In this document: in pieces, positions 23,208-35,334 of the stretch | How the letters are laid out: each line of letters begins with the position of its first letter | How positions within the stretch are numbered: the first letter of the stretch is position 1 | Origin: Chromera velia | Taxonomy: Eukaryota; Sar; Chromeraceae | Length of the DNA stretch: 58,618 nt | Direction: 5' to 3' | Assembly (NCBI GenBank): GCA_018398765.1 | Contig: JAHBMJ010000052.1 | Coordinates: forward strand, 1 to 58,618 | Program-made: the position numbers and the translations under genes | Notes under the pieces: model-generated | Told to the model about the DNA's origin: nothing | The model's input: the letters and a program-made list of their open reading frames with translations, nothing else | Database searches by the model: none

Positions 23208-23621
23208 AAAGAACGACGCGGTCATTCAGATGGCGTGGGGAGCGATCATTTTGCTCTCTTCACCTCTTGCCACCCTTCTTGCCAGCTTGTGTGTCGCTGT
23301 ATGCGGTCACTTTTCGTCCCATCTGTCACTATCTCTTCAATGAAAGCGTGTCAGTGTGTCTCTGCGCACGCCTGTGTCCCCCTGGCCCTGCGACTCTGTG
23401 TCTGTCCCTCTCTGTATGCGTACATGCGCGTGTATGTGTGTGGGCACACACAGGGGGAGGGAGAGGGCGCTCGCGCGAGAGAAATGAGCATGAGGGCGTG
23501 TGCATGTCCAAGTGTTTCTTTGAGGGCCTCTTTTCGGGCAGCTGTGACTGACTTGTAGACCGCTTCCGATGCGCAAGTAGAGCTTTCGAGTCTCTGGGTA
23601 GTGAAGAGGGTAGAGGACCAT
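21697..23621 (-). CDS. 128-aa basic protein of unknown function
   Basis: Exon 1 (23621-23553) encodes MVLYPLHYPETRKLYLRIGS plus three more codons. Exon 2 (22014-21697) encodes RFLCEEDVQRNRIS... through LERYLGVPLKRPKPVERRRI and a TGA stop. The junction is phase 0 (donor GTCAGT, acceptor GTCAG), and the intron of 1538 bases is almost wholly simple repeats. The product is small, basic and helical, with a Gly/Arg-rich stretch (QFGGRGKY) in the middle. Its size and charge resemble organellar ribosomal or respiratory-complex accessory proteins, but I do not recognise a family, so no function is claimed. Its start is divergent from UTP14, 799 bases away. Codon usage is like that of UTP14. Confidence 0.65.
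22040..23215. repeat. Simple-sequence island inside an intron
   Basis: It contains successive (CT)n, a C-run of over 20 bases near 22130, (CA)n, (GGGA)n, (GA)n, (CA)n, a long (GA)n, then (GAAA)n, (AAAC)n and (AAAAG)n. From about 22500 the + strand is nearly pure purine apart from CA and AAAC blocks. The whole lies in the single intron of the 128-aa gene. Confidence 0.97.
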
Positions 23622-24420
23622 TTTGCCTTTCTCGGTTTCGGAGTTTGACCCGGATTTGCCCTCAAGACAGCAGACCCAACGCGTTCTTCTTTTCCGCGGA
23701 CCTTATTTATGCGAGGCGGTCTTCGGTGCAAAGGCAGATATGAAAGAGAAGGACCCAACAGATGAGGCAGGCTGATCTTTGAGAGCTCGCCGATATTCGA
23801 TGTGGTGGAGATTCAGTCGGACGTACGGGTGGAGTGCATGTGCAAATAAGAATTCTTCTTCTATGGCATTCGAGGGAAGTCTACTCGTGTTGCGCGTGTT
23901 GTGGGACTGTATGCGGAAGTTGCATAGTCGGGTTGATTGCAGCACTGCGTGTTCGCTTCGATCATCCTCGGCCGTCTACCCCAGTCTACTCATGTGTTAT
24001 CGATAATCCAAGAGTTCAGCTGATCCACCATACTACTGTCGCCGTCTCTGCAGCTTTGTGCGCGGAATTGCGCGAAGCGAATTATAACGTGCGTATACAC
24101 GCCTGACACAAACCGCCTAAATTTTGCGCAGAGCCGATTAATCATGCAGCAATTCGGCTTTGAGGAGTCCATGTCCGAGGATTGGAGTGCAGGATCTCTG
24201 CTTTTCATTCGATCGGCATTCTAGACTTGGCTCTCGACAAGAGTCCATAGCTCTCAGAAGAATGAAAGAACGTCTTCGTGATCTGCACTGTTGAGTTGCT
24301 GTAAACAGGTTTTGATCAAGCATTTCCTGCCTGGCAGCCAGAGAACATCGTTTGCACCCCCGCCCCGCCTTGGGTGCATTCCCATTTGAATCCCTTGATC
24401 GGACTCTGACGGGCTGAAGG
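23622..24420. promoter_or_regulatory. Divergent intergenic region (128-aa gene / UTP14)
   Basis: This stretch of 799 bases separates two start codons on opposite strands. No TATA box or conserved element stands out, but the layout suits a shared, bidirectional promoter. Open frames here are not supported as exons. Confidence 0.35.
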
Positions 24421-27226
24421 ATGAACTTTGAAGAACTGGAGAGGGAGATCGAGGAAATGGAGGTGGATGAGGATGCTGACGACCAGTCGGAGGAAGGGTC
24501 CGGGGAGGGGGAAGAGGACGAAGAGGATGAGGAAGATGAAGGGGGGGATGACGAGCATGAAGATCACCTGAGGAGGCTTGCTGAGGAATCTGAATTCCAA
24601 GTTGGCCAGACTTCTGGTCAGTGAACGTGCAGGGGAAAAGTCAATCTTATCAGTACCAACGCCCTCCCCCTAATGAGAACTCCCCCCCTTGCCACCTCTA
24701 TGTGATGTGACACGTCTGTGCGTTCAGGTGTGGGGGAGAGTGCGGACATTGATGATGTTATCGAGGCCCTCGGGACAGACTTCCAGACAGGAAACCTGAG
24801 GCACCAACTTGAGCATCTCAAAGAAGGAAAAGTCGGTGCACCGGAGAGGGTTGGAGGGCTGCGAACGAATGTATCCTGAGTATGCCTCTTGCCGTCTCCT
24901 TTTCTTTCCCCTCTTTGCTTCTGTTTGATCCTGCGTTCACAACCTTCCCCTCCGTGTGAGAAACCAAATTTTGCCTGAGCCGCATACTTCTTCGTTGTGA
25001 GTAAGCTTGTAAGGCCCCTCAGTAAACCTCCGGACGAACAGCTAGAGTCCCATGCAGCCCACACCTTTGAATCCCCCCCTCCCTCCCTCCCTCCCTGCAG
25101 GACGCCCTCGATGCCCCGCTTCCGGCTTACCAGTCACGTCTTGTCAATCGAGTTCTCCAATACGAACAGACGAAGGAGGTGCGTTTTCTTCGTCTCTTGC
25201 CCCCTGCTCTGCTTCTTTCTGTGAGGATGTCCGCGTCCGTCTGTTTCACGCTGTCTGCAAATTTGTCGAAGTGCGTCCGCGATTCTTCTGTATTCATACG
25301 CATCTTTTTTCAAGACGGTCTGTTAGATGGAACAGGGTGAGAAAGTATGATATGCACGGGTTCTGTCTGGGTTTCGATGATGCGTCTATTTGTCCATTTG
25401 TCAGTGAAACAAAAGTGGGAAACAGGAACCATGCAGTCCGTCATTGAAAAAAGCAACCATTGCGGAGGCACACAAAAAATCCCATTGTGGCAGGGCTACT
25501 TAGCGAGAGAGTGTCTGTCAGATAGACCTCAGCTTCGACTCTTTCCTGTCCATTCCCTTTTCTCTGAAGGGATGGTGTCCTTCCTTCTCATCGCTGAGGA
25601 AGCTGCGTCCTTGGTACGCATCGGTTTCTCACTGCACCTCCCCGGCTGCTTCCATCCGGCTTTGCGCGAGACGATTTTTCCTCTGCCTTCCCTTCCCTTC
25701 GTTGCAGAAAAACCAAAAGAAATGGACAGCACAGATGCAGCGCGCCCATCAGTCAGAGCAGCTCGTCTTCGGACAGCCCCAGGAGGAAGACCTGAAGGAC
25801 CGCGCGGGGGGTAGTGGGAAGGCAACGCTGGCAAAGTCCTTTAGACCGGTGGGTGGGGTGGGGGGGTGGTTCCTGCGGTTCGTTCTGGTTGTCCACCTTT
25901 TTCTCTCACAGCTAGTCCATTCTGCAGTTTTTCTTTCTTTTTCCCACGAACCGGACAGACAGCTCCTTCTGGTGTTTGTGGTCTGGCAACACATCTGTTC
26001 TTTTTCTCTCTCCCCGGTTTGCTCATCTTTCCACTTGTTGTCCACAGTCCGTCTGACTTCTTCGTTACATTCCATACGGTCCTTCCTTCTTCCCTTGTAC
26101 GGTCTTCATATGGTCGATGAATGGATGGATGGATGGACACAACATGCATGCAGGTGAACGACTTCGAGGCCGAGATCATGGAGGCCATAGAGGCGGCAGG
26201 AATCTCGGAGGAGACCGTGAAGGGAGAAGACGCGCTGAGCGCAAATCCCGACATTCAGGCCAAGGTAAGCAGACAGGTATTGGGGGAAAAAGCGAAAAAG
26301 GGGGGGAATCGGGAGCGTGCCCTTTGACTCGACTTTCCCTTTGTCTTTGTCTTGTGGACGAAAAAGAAAGAAAGAAAGAAAGAAAGAAAGGAAGGAAGGA
26401 AGGAAGGAAGGCTGTTCATGTTCATTTCATGTGCATGAGCGGACAAAGCATGTGCTGCCCCATACAGATCATTCCGTCTGAACCCTCCGCCTCCACTAAC
26501 TATATTTTTCCTTCCACTCTCCCACGTTGGCAGATCGACAAGTCCAAGGAGGCACAGCTGCGGGCTCTGTTGGTGAGAGAGCAGCAGAGGGCAAAGCGCG
26601 TCAACAAGATCAAGTCCAAGACGTTCCGGAAAATTCAGAGGAAGACTGAGAGCAGAGAGAGGGAGAAATTGATGGAAACGCTGGAAGCAGAAAACCCCGG
26701 TAGGCAAATGCGTGCGTGCGTGCGTGCGTCGGGGCGGCATCATTTGCCTTGCTTTGGCCCTGGGAAGAGAGAACGGGGGGCTTTACTGCTGACAGTGAAA
26801 AACTTCTTTCGTATCGTAAAACTCCTTCCTGTCTTGTCTCATCGTCCTTGCGGGTCTTCCTACCAAAATGTACATGAAACTGCCTGTCGGAGAAAATGTG
26901 ATTCCATGGTCACTCGCGCTTTCCCATCTCTGCCCGTCTGATTGCCTGCTTGCCTGCAGAGTTGGCGGAAAAGTTGCGGAAGGAATTCGAGAAGAAACGT
27001 GCGACGATGCGACTAAATAGGGAAACTGCTGCTCGCAGAAAGTGGGCCCAGATGGCCAAAAGGTTTGGAGGGAAGGACATGCAGAGAACTGTGACGGAGC
27101 AGGCACAGAAGGCTCACGACGAAAAGAAGGCTCTCGATCGTCTGGCAAAAAAGAGACCTGGAGAGCTCGACGGTCTGTCTTCTCTCTCCTTCCTTTTCCC
27201 TCCCTCACTCTTTCTCTCCCTCTCTT

Positions 27227-27291
<65 letters not shown>

Positions 27292-28658
27292 ATCCTTCTC
27301 ACTAGTGTTTTTTCTCATTCCGGAACTTTTTTTTTCTAGATTTTTTGTCCAGCATCCGCAACGAAGTTTCTCTTTCGTTTCGATTCTCAGTGTCAGTCAT
27401 GTTTTAGACGAAATCTGACGGGCGTGAGTCCCTCTGCACACGTGTGTCTTCTCATCTCATCTCATCGTTCCACCGTTGTTCCTCCTGCAAGGCAATCAGC
27501 AACTCTTCGATCGGACTCTCCGCTCCCGTGCCGGTCTCTATTTTCCTCTCTTTTCTTCGATAAGCCGTTTCGTTTCAACGGCGAGTGAATGGGAGAGCTG
27601 TTGGGTACGTGCATGGGTGGGTGCAGATATGGACGGAAGTTCAGACGAGGGGGAGGCAGGAGGGTCAGCCGATCTGTCCTCCGATGAGGAGATGACGGTC
27701 AGTCAGTCGGTCTCTCTCGGTGGCAGACAGGGAGGCATTCGGTGGATGGCCTCTCGATGTCGTGCAGCCAAACCAGGCAGGCAGTAGGCAAACCAGGCAG
27801 GCAGACAAAGCAGGCAGTAGGCAAACCAGGCAGGCAGACAAACCAGGCAGGCAGTAGGCAAACCAGGCAGGCAGTAGGCAAACCAGGCAGGCAGGCAGCG
27901 AAGTGGTGATCCCAGCGACGGTGGTGTGTCATCTGAATATGGGTGGGAGTCTGGATCTGCTCCCATTTTCGTTCGCGACCCCTTGTCTCTCCATGCAGCT
28001 TCTCTCTTGTCTTATCATCTCCTCCTTTGCATTTATTTTCCTGCCTCGGTCCCTTCCCTCTCACTCTATCGGTGCAGGACGGGACCAAGGGCAAGGACAG
28101 CTCCACAAAGGCAACTCTTCTGTTGTTGGACGAAATCAAACAAGGAAAAGGTTTGTCTGGTTCGCCCTTCTAGCTCTGATTGTGACAGTGCGTAGGGCCG
28201 ACCGGGGTCGACAAATAGGCGTGGCGAGTGCCAACTTCGGTTTTACACCCAGGCACGCTCTATCCGAATTTCCTGCAGCAAACAATCTTTCAGGGGTGAC
28301 TTATGCATCTGGCAGTATGTATGTCTGTGTGTTCTCATTTTCCACTTCTTTCTTCTTTCAGGGTTTCTGCACGGAAGCAGTCCGGAAGTTTCCCGTCTCT
28401 GTGGAGTGGGAAGTGGAGGGTGCTCCCGTTGCCTATTTTCTTTCTCGGCCATTGAGTTTCCCTCCCGATGCATACAGCATTCGACGACGATATGACAGAC
28501 TTTTTGTCTCTTCTTGACATGACTGGCTGCTGAATGCTGCATGCAGAGGAGCTTCCGGAGAAGGGCATTCTTTCTCTCCCATTTATGCGAAGAGCCATCG
28601 AGAAACAGAGGTGGGCAGGCCAGCCAGGAGGTTGTCAATACCCTGGGAGGCCATTCGT

Positions 28659-28690
<32 letters not shown>

Positions 28691-28739
28691 TTTTTTTTTT
28701 TCTGTTTGAGTGTTCGTTCGTGAAACCGAATGGGGGGGC

Positions 28740-28770
<31 letters not shown>

Positions 28771-31700
28771 AACGAACAAACGAACAAACGAACAAACGAA
28801 CGAACGAACGAACAAACAAACAAACAAAGAAAATCCCTTCATTTTTTCATGTCGCTTTGTCCACGTGTCCACTCACATCCTCCTGTCCTGGTTTCTTCCT
28901 CCGTTCCTCTTGGGTTGGTCTTTGCTTCTGCTCTTCATGGGTGGGGAGTCGCCTTCTTCTTGCATGTCCTCTGATCCTTCTGTCTCAACGTCTTTCTGCA
29001 CGTGAGTACATCGCAGGAAGGATGCAGAGGAACAGGCACTGGAGGTTATAGAGGATCTCCAGAGGGAAAAGTCTGACACAAGTCAGTAGGGCATAAATTT
29101 ATTGCACTTTTCTCCATCTCAACGTGCATGTGACCACGTTTTTGGCCCGTTTATCCCTTTCCTTGACGCGTGTCCGTTTATCTTCTTGCCCTTTCTCCCG
29201 ACGACCGTAGTCTCCTTATAACGGCGCACATGCATGCATCCATGCTGTCAGAGTCGGGGCTCTCAGATCGTGCAGTGGACAGGAGAGGAGAGATCGATTC
29301 GCATCTCCTTCCCATTTTTTCGTGGCCCTGCAAAGAACAACAAGAAAGGGTGGGAGGGTAGGCATACCCTTCCGTCTAGGCTCCCTGTATCCCTGCCCGC
29401 TCTTTCTCTCTGTCTGTCTCTCACCTACCTGCCCATGCATGCAGAGGGCGTCTCCGATCTGTCTGCCGAGGAAGTCCGACGAAGGAACCGAAGACTCCTG
29501 AGGGGAGTGGACCCGACTCTCGGAGGACTGGAGGAACCTGAGGGGGGGGATGAAGCGATGGGGGGAGGGGAGGCAGGCGGAGACACGGAGGGAGTCGGAA
29601 AGAAACAGAAGAAGAGGAAAAACAGATTCACGTGAGTAGGGGAAGCGTTTGAAGCGCTTGACTGACGCTTGCTTGTTAACGTTCCATTTGCTCATGTGCC
29701 TCCCTCCCGGCCTTTCCTTCCTTTTCCTGCCCTTTCTTCATCTTCTCCTCAAAAAACAACAGCTTCCTTCCCGTGAAGTGTTGTGCACTGCTTTCAAACC
29801 TTTTTGTCCATTCGCCTTCCATCAAGGACTGCTTTCTTTTCTTTGCCAGACTCCCTGCCTGCTTTAAATTTCCTCTTCAAATTATTTTTTTGCAGAGCCG
29901 AAGAGCTGGAACGTGCTGCCAAAGAACTTGACGACGCAGGGCTGGACTCGAGGGGGTTCCTCTCGACCTCTACCTCCGCAGCTGCCCCTGCTGCGTCTTC
30001 TTCTTCATCCTCATCATCTGCTGTTCCTGCAGGGACGGGCACAGGAACAGGAGGAGAGATGGAGGCAGACAGCGGTGCGGCAGCAGGTGCAGAACTAGGG
30101 GGACATGCGAGGGCGAAAAGAGCGAAGCACCAGAGAGATCAGGAAGAGGCTGAGCAACTTGAGAGAAGCAAAAAAGGTGCAGAGAAGCCAGGGAAAGGGG
30201 GGTCTCCGCGATTGCAGGCGAGAGGGAAGGGAAAGGCGAAAACCCTCAATCAGTCAGGAACGAGAGGGAAGGGACCTTCTCAAGATCAGGCGGACGACGA
30301 CGCGGCGGCGGTGGCGTCGAATCCCTGGCTTGCTTATGCACAGGGAATACGTGAGGGCTCAGCAGCTGTCCGTGCAGAAGGGAAAGAGAGCTCCTCTGTA
30401 CAGGAGAAAGGGCGAAGCGTTCCCTCCGAGGGGAAGGAAAAGGGAAAGGGGGGAAAGAGTGGGAAGATTGGGGAGAGCAGAGACAAAGCTGAAGCCGTAG
30501 ATGAAGAGACCGCTGATTTTGTGAGTCCTCTTTGGTTCCTTTCGTGTATATTTCCCTGATTTGACGGAAAGATTACGCTTTCTTCCACTTACTCAGGCCC
30601 TTCCCTCGTGCACGTGTTTGTTTTTTATCCTGCTCCCCCGGTTTTTCTACGGAGGGAGAGAGACCCGCGCTTTTTCTTATTCAGACTCCCCAGGCGTCAA
30701 TTGGGTTGCTGTCCTTCTTCTGCTGATTCTTATTTGCACATGCTTGTATGTGCCCAGTGATATCTCCACGGTTTCATTGGTTTGATCTGTTTTCTGTTGC
30801 TTGGCGGTTAGACGTACCCGTGTGAAGTCATTCAGGAAAAGGGAAATCTGGTCGGAACTTCTGCTTCTCTGTTCAGATCGTGCGTTTGTGTGTGTTTTTG
30901 TGTGTGTGTGTGCTTGTGCAGCTGGACGATATCGTGTTGGACGAGGAAGGGGGGGGAGTTGCAGCAGCGCAGCGGAAGTTGATTCGGAAAACGTTTGCAG
31001 AGGGAGAGGAGGGGGACGCAGTGGAAGAGTTTGAAGCAGAACTGAAGGAGAAGGAGAGAGATGAAGCTGAGAAGAAGGCAGCTGCAGAAGCGGGTGAGTC
31101 GATCAGCGCTGCCAATTGCGATCGATCAATGATTTGGGCAGAGAGAGATGCAGTCAATGAGGCAGGCAGTCAACAGTTCCGACTGCCTGTATTCTTCATG
31201 TGGGCAAGAAAGGAAGGAGACGGACGAATTCACAGACTAGATGGATCTTATCTCCAGCCTTGTGTGTCTAACCTTTTTCTTGCCGTTCACCTCACCAATC
31301 TCATTTCTGTCTGTGCCACTCTTCTCCCTCAGGTTTGCCCGGTTGGGGCAGTTGGCATGGCACAGGAGTCGAGGAGAAGGATCGGGGCAAGAGACGGGGG
31401 CAGAAGGAGGGTGTGCAGGTCAGGAAAAGAAAAGGACGATCGACAGAAACCCGGCGTGCGTACAGCCGAGATTCCAACGAAGATTCCCAACAGGGGGGGA
31501 TGTTTGAGTGGGGGGTGTTGATGATCCGTAGAGAGAGTGCGAAATTGAATTGCTGGATTTCTTTTTTGCCTCTAGTTCCATCCAACTTGATCGAATTTCA
31601 TTTTTTCTGTCTCTTTCCTTCCGTCCACCTGCGTGACTCAATGCATGCGGGGTCCCTTGCAGCGAACGACTTCTTATCCCCTCCATTCTCAATGCTTGCT

Positions 31701-33333
31701 CGTGCATTCGTGGTTGATTAAAGCTAGTCTTGTGCTTTTGAAGACCGTTCATGCTTTCTTTCTTTCTTTCTTTCTGACACCGGTCCTTCTGCAGAAGGAC
31801 GGGGTGAGAAAGGAGACGACTAAACATAAGCCCAGGGTGGCGGTGAAGTTCAACCATAAGTTTGACCCCAAAGTCGCCAAGTACTACGTGCCTGAGGTCG
31901 GCCTTGCCTGTCTTCATGATTTTCCTTCCCGGAAGCCGATCGACCCAATCCATTTTTCTTCGTCTCTTCCGGCCACGGTCTCTTGGTCATCTCGCCGCCT
32001 CTGTATTTTCTCTCCCTCTGTCTCTCTCTCTGTGTGTGTGTGTGTGTGTGTGAATCCATCTCTAGAAATTCTGCCGATTGTCTTCCACAGAAGAGATCAA
32101 GTTGACCTTTCTTTCCCATTTACTGCAATCAGCAGTCAGTGAATTTTCTTGCCGGTCAGTTGATCCATCCATCCATCCATCATCCATCCAACCGTGCAGC
32201 TCCCCAGAGAAGCAGGATCGGCTGAACTCCTCGAGATGCAACTGCGGTCAGTTTCTCTTCCGAGCTCCGGAGGGAGGAAAACAGAATGCATGACGGGCAT
32301 CGCATCCATGCATACAACCCGCTACCTTCCTGCTGGCTGAAAGTCCAATCAACTTCCTCTTCTCCTTGTCACTTCTTTCTTCCAAATTTGTCCTCTGTTT
32401 TTCGTCACCTCTCACTTACTTCCTCACTCGCTTCATTCATGCTTCTCACTCACTCACTGATCCTCTCAGGAGGCCCACGGGAGCTGAGTGGAACGCCTCA
32501 GCAGTCCACGAGAGATTTGTTCAACCCAAGGTCGGTCACTCCTTTAAGTTGGTGGTAGGGTGGGTGGGTCACTTTGTTGAATGGGAGTTCGTCAAATAGT
32601 GTCATCCCTCCTCATTCTCATGCATCCAGACTCGTCTCGTCTCCTAGGGGGGTCTCAGAACCTCTCCTTCTCGGCTCTGGACGCTCTACGTTCCCTTGAG
32701 AACATGAAGCAAGGGAGAGGGAGTCTCTTTTTCTTTTCGAAGAACGAATCAGACAGAAAAAACTAAGGTTTTTTTTTTAATTTTTTAGCACGCGCCTCTC
32801 TGTCCGCTCCGCACAGGTGAACGTCCGGATCGGTGCCGTGGTTCCCCCTCTCGAGCACGCAAAGCATCTCCCAAAAAAGGTACGCTGCCTCGCCTGCTTG
32901 CCCGTCTCCCTTTTCAGGAAACGGTCATGATCCCTGCTGCTCTGCCTTCTACGCGTTGTGCGCATGAGCTGCGACCTCGACAGAGATACACTACTCAGCA
33001 GCAGCAGTAAAGAGTCTGCATGGACGAAATCTTTTCAGAACTCGTCATGATTAGTGTGTCAGACGAATTTCTTTTTTCCCATATGTCTCCAAATCGTCCC
33101 GTTTTGCGATCATAATCTTCCCTGTGCAACAAGACGGTCAGCATCCGTAGTTTGCACACATTCACCGAGTCAAGCGGTCGGCAGGTTGGAAAGACCATTC
33201 ATGCGTTGAAAAGAACTGGTGAGCGGGTAATTACTCGCATGACTTCTGGCTCAACTGATTGCAGGAGATGGATTCCCTCCTCCAGGCGTGGGAGAACTCA
33301 AAGGGGAAGAGAAGAACAAAAACGCGGCTATAA
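24421..33333 (+). CDS. UTP14: U3 small nucleolar RNA-associated protein 14 (UTP14), complete
   Basis: UTP14 is a small-subunit processome component of the nucleolus, needed for early 18S rRNA processing; in yeast it recruits and stimulates the helicase Dhr1. Twenty exons fit in phase: 24421-24616, 24728-24831, 25101-25178, 25708-25848, 26154-26264, 26534-26699, 26960-27172, 27627-27697, 28078-28150, 28547-28610, 29017-29081, 29445-29631, 29896-30520, 30922-31093, 31333-31418, 31795-31896, 32200-32246, 32470-32530, 32817-32879, 33265-33333. They give 897 codons and a TAA stop. Family marks are the acidic N-terminus, LPAYQSRLVNRVLQYEQT, KIKSKTFRKIQRK, a RKWAQ helix, LPFMRRAIEKQ, the LPGWGSWHGTG box at about residue 757, VAKYYVPE and RRPTGAEWN. 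It is longer than human UTP14A because of the low-complexity exon 13 (Ala/Ser/Glu-rich). No in-frame stop occurs in any exon. Introns are pyrimidine-rich. Confidence 0.97.
27775..27897. repeat. CAGGCAGGCAGTAGGCAAAC minisatellite
   Basis: Alternating 13- and 20-base variants (AACCAGGCAGGCAG with TAGGCA or ACA spacers) lie in UTP14 intron 8. Confidence 0.9.
28656..28830. repeat. (TTTC)n and (GAAA)n inverted arms in an intron
   Basis: (TTTC)n at 28656-28690 is followed, 50 bases on, by (GAAA)n at 28741-28771 and then (CAAA/CGAA)n to 28830. The two arms can pair over about 30 bases in the transcript of UTP14 intron 10. Confidence 0.9.
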
Positions 33334-33455
33334 CTGGTTGATCGTTTCAAAAGGTATCTCAGACATGCATCTCATTCGGAGTCATTCCTTTTTAAAAAGT
33401 GAATCGTTCATTTTAAGATATTTAATTAATTTAAGTTCTTTTTTATGGAGAAGTA

Positions 33456-33490
<35 letters not shown>

Positions 33491-34896
33491 TTTAGCTTAT
33501 TCCATGCTATGATATTAAATGATTTTAATTATGGGCTTTTAGCTAGAAGTTTAATGGCCCTGGGGACGTTTGTTGAGAATTTATCAAAGCTGATATTGAA
33601 AACTTGAAGCTTAAAGATTAAAGATTAAAGATTTCAAAGAGGATTTGAACGGACTTTATCATCATGAATCAGCTAGGGTTACCGATTTTTTTGGTGGTAG
33701 ACAAGCTTCATTACCGGTAACCGGCTAGGTAACCGGTAATTACCGGCAGAGTTTGCTGGCAGTCGGCAAAGACTTGGCAGAAATTGCTACAGCAGAATTC
33801 TAACAGTCACTAACACTCCGTTATAGGTCAATCAATCAATCAATCAATCATAGATGGCACAGTCCGAAGAAGTGCTACTGTACTAGAGCTATCGCCCATA
33901 GAAAATCATATAAACTAATTATACAGTTTGTGATATAGCTAGCTAGTCTGAGCAAGATGGTGGTAGAATCTAAGTTTATGTTATAGCTTGATGCTAGGAA
34001 ATTGGATAAAAGGCTCTAAAAAAAATAACATAAAATAAATTCATCGCCTTATCAAGAATTGTAGTAGGCAGGATAGACAGCCTGAGTATGTGCAAGTAGC
34101 TTATGCAACTGAACTTGGAAGCGGATAGTTTATTTATATAGTGTCCTCAGCTATACATAGAAAAAAATTGATCACACCATATGTATTTTACCTAAAAAGA
34201 CGGACCATGAGCACACCACTGCCCAAACCACTCCACGGCAAAGCCAGCTGAAACTCATAACATGAAAAAAAAAGAATATGAATCATCATTAATCTGGCCC
34301 TGCGATAAGCATGCACCTAGGGAATGAGTCAGTGGTCAATCAGGCATATTATGCCGCACATGCAGTCTAAAAAAAGATAAGTTATAGAATACAGTTGGAG
34401 GAGGAAACTGCATTTAAGATTAGTTCCTAGCACGTCCGCCCCACTCTTAACCTTCTATCTGTCTATACAACAAAACAGCACTGGCCCCTGGCTACATTGT
34501 CATATGCTAAGTTCTATTCGATCGATCAGTCTTTCATGTTTGAGTTGTCCACTCAATTTCGCCCACAGTGACGCAAGGTAGTTTATTGCTATTTGTTGTG
34601 CGAATATGTATTTGTATCATCTGGCGGAAATGCTGGGCCGTCTGGCACTTAAGCTAAATACCGAGAATATGCCGAGAATGCCGGAACATTGTCCGAACAC
34701 AACCCTGTTTGTATGTAGACCAGAGATATACAAAAGAACTAAAAAACAGGTACTGCAACACTCAACTATTTGAGAAAAAAAAAAAAAAGACTTTCTGTAT
34801 TGAAAATATCCTGAAACGACTTCAAACAACACAATGAAACGTTTCACAAGGCGTTGTCATATAGGTGTTGTTTGGGGGTGTAGCTTGAAATTTAAA
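33334..34896. other. AT-rich intergenic spacer
   Basis: No gene is supported. It contains (AT)n at 33460-33486, a cluster of GGTAACCGG motifs at 33700-33760, and (CAAT)n at 33826-33850. Composition is like the other spacers. Confidence 0.75.
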
Positions 34897-35010
34897 CGAT
34901 GGGCGGCGCCGCATCCCCGGAGCCGGTGGGCGCGGGCCGCGGGTGGCAGGCGGAACCGGCCGGCCCGCCGGCCCGCCAGCCTGCCAGCAGCCAGCACATG
35001 AGGGCTGTAT
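34897..35010. other. GC-rich island upstream of the CCCH gene
   Basis: About 110 bases are extremely rich in G and C (GGCGGCGCC, GGGCGCGGGCCGCGGG, repeated GCCGGCCC), with AT-rich DNA on the left. It starts about 440 bases before the proposed CCCH start codon, so it could be a promoter element. No tRNA, rRNA or other known RNA was recognised. Confidence 0.4.
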
Positions 35011-35334
35011 AGGTAAGCACCCCCCGCTTCGCTTTCCCGGGCCATAATTTTGAAGGCCAATTCTTGAAGGTTCTTTGTGCATGATCCTCTGTGTTTTCGG
35101 AGCGAGTCATTGCAGAAAATTGCAGGGTTTTTGAGGCATAAACAGATTGATGAATATGTACTTGACATCAGACTCAGGGTTGGCAAGATCCGCATCTCCT
35201 TGTCCCTTCGAACCGACACACTATCTACCACTTGACTTGCCGTCTCTGCACTCCACCCAACGCACCGAGGAGCATGTATGAATGTATCGTATTGTAATGT
35301 CCTCTCGCAGCCCTCAGAGTTTGAATTGTCTCTG

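Noticed and set aside
22334-23225. Apparent hydrophobic membrane proteins (FLSFFLSFFLS) on the - strand
   Set aside because: They are translations of (CTTT)n and (CT)n simple repeats within an intron.
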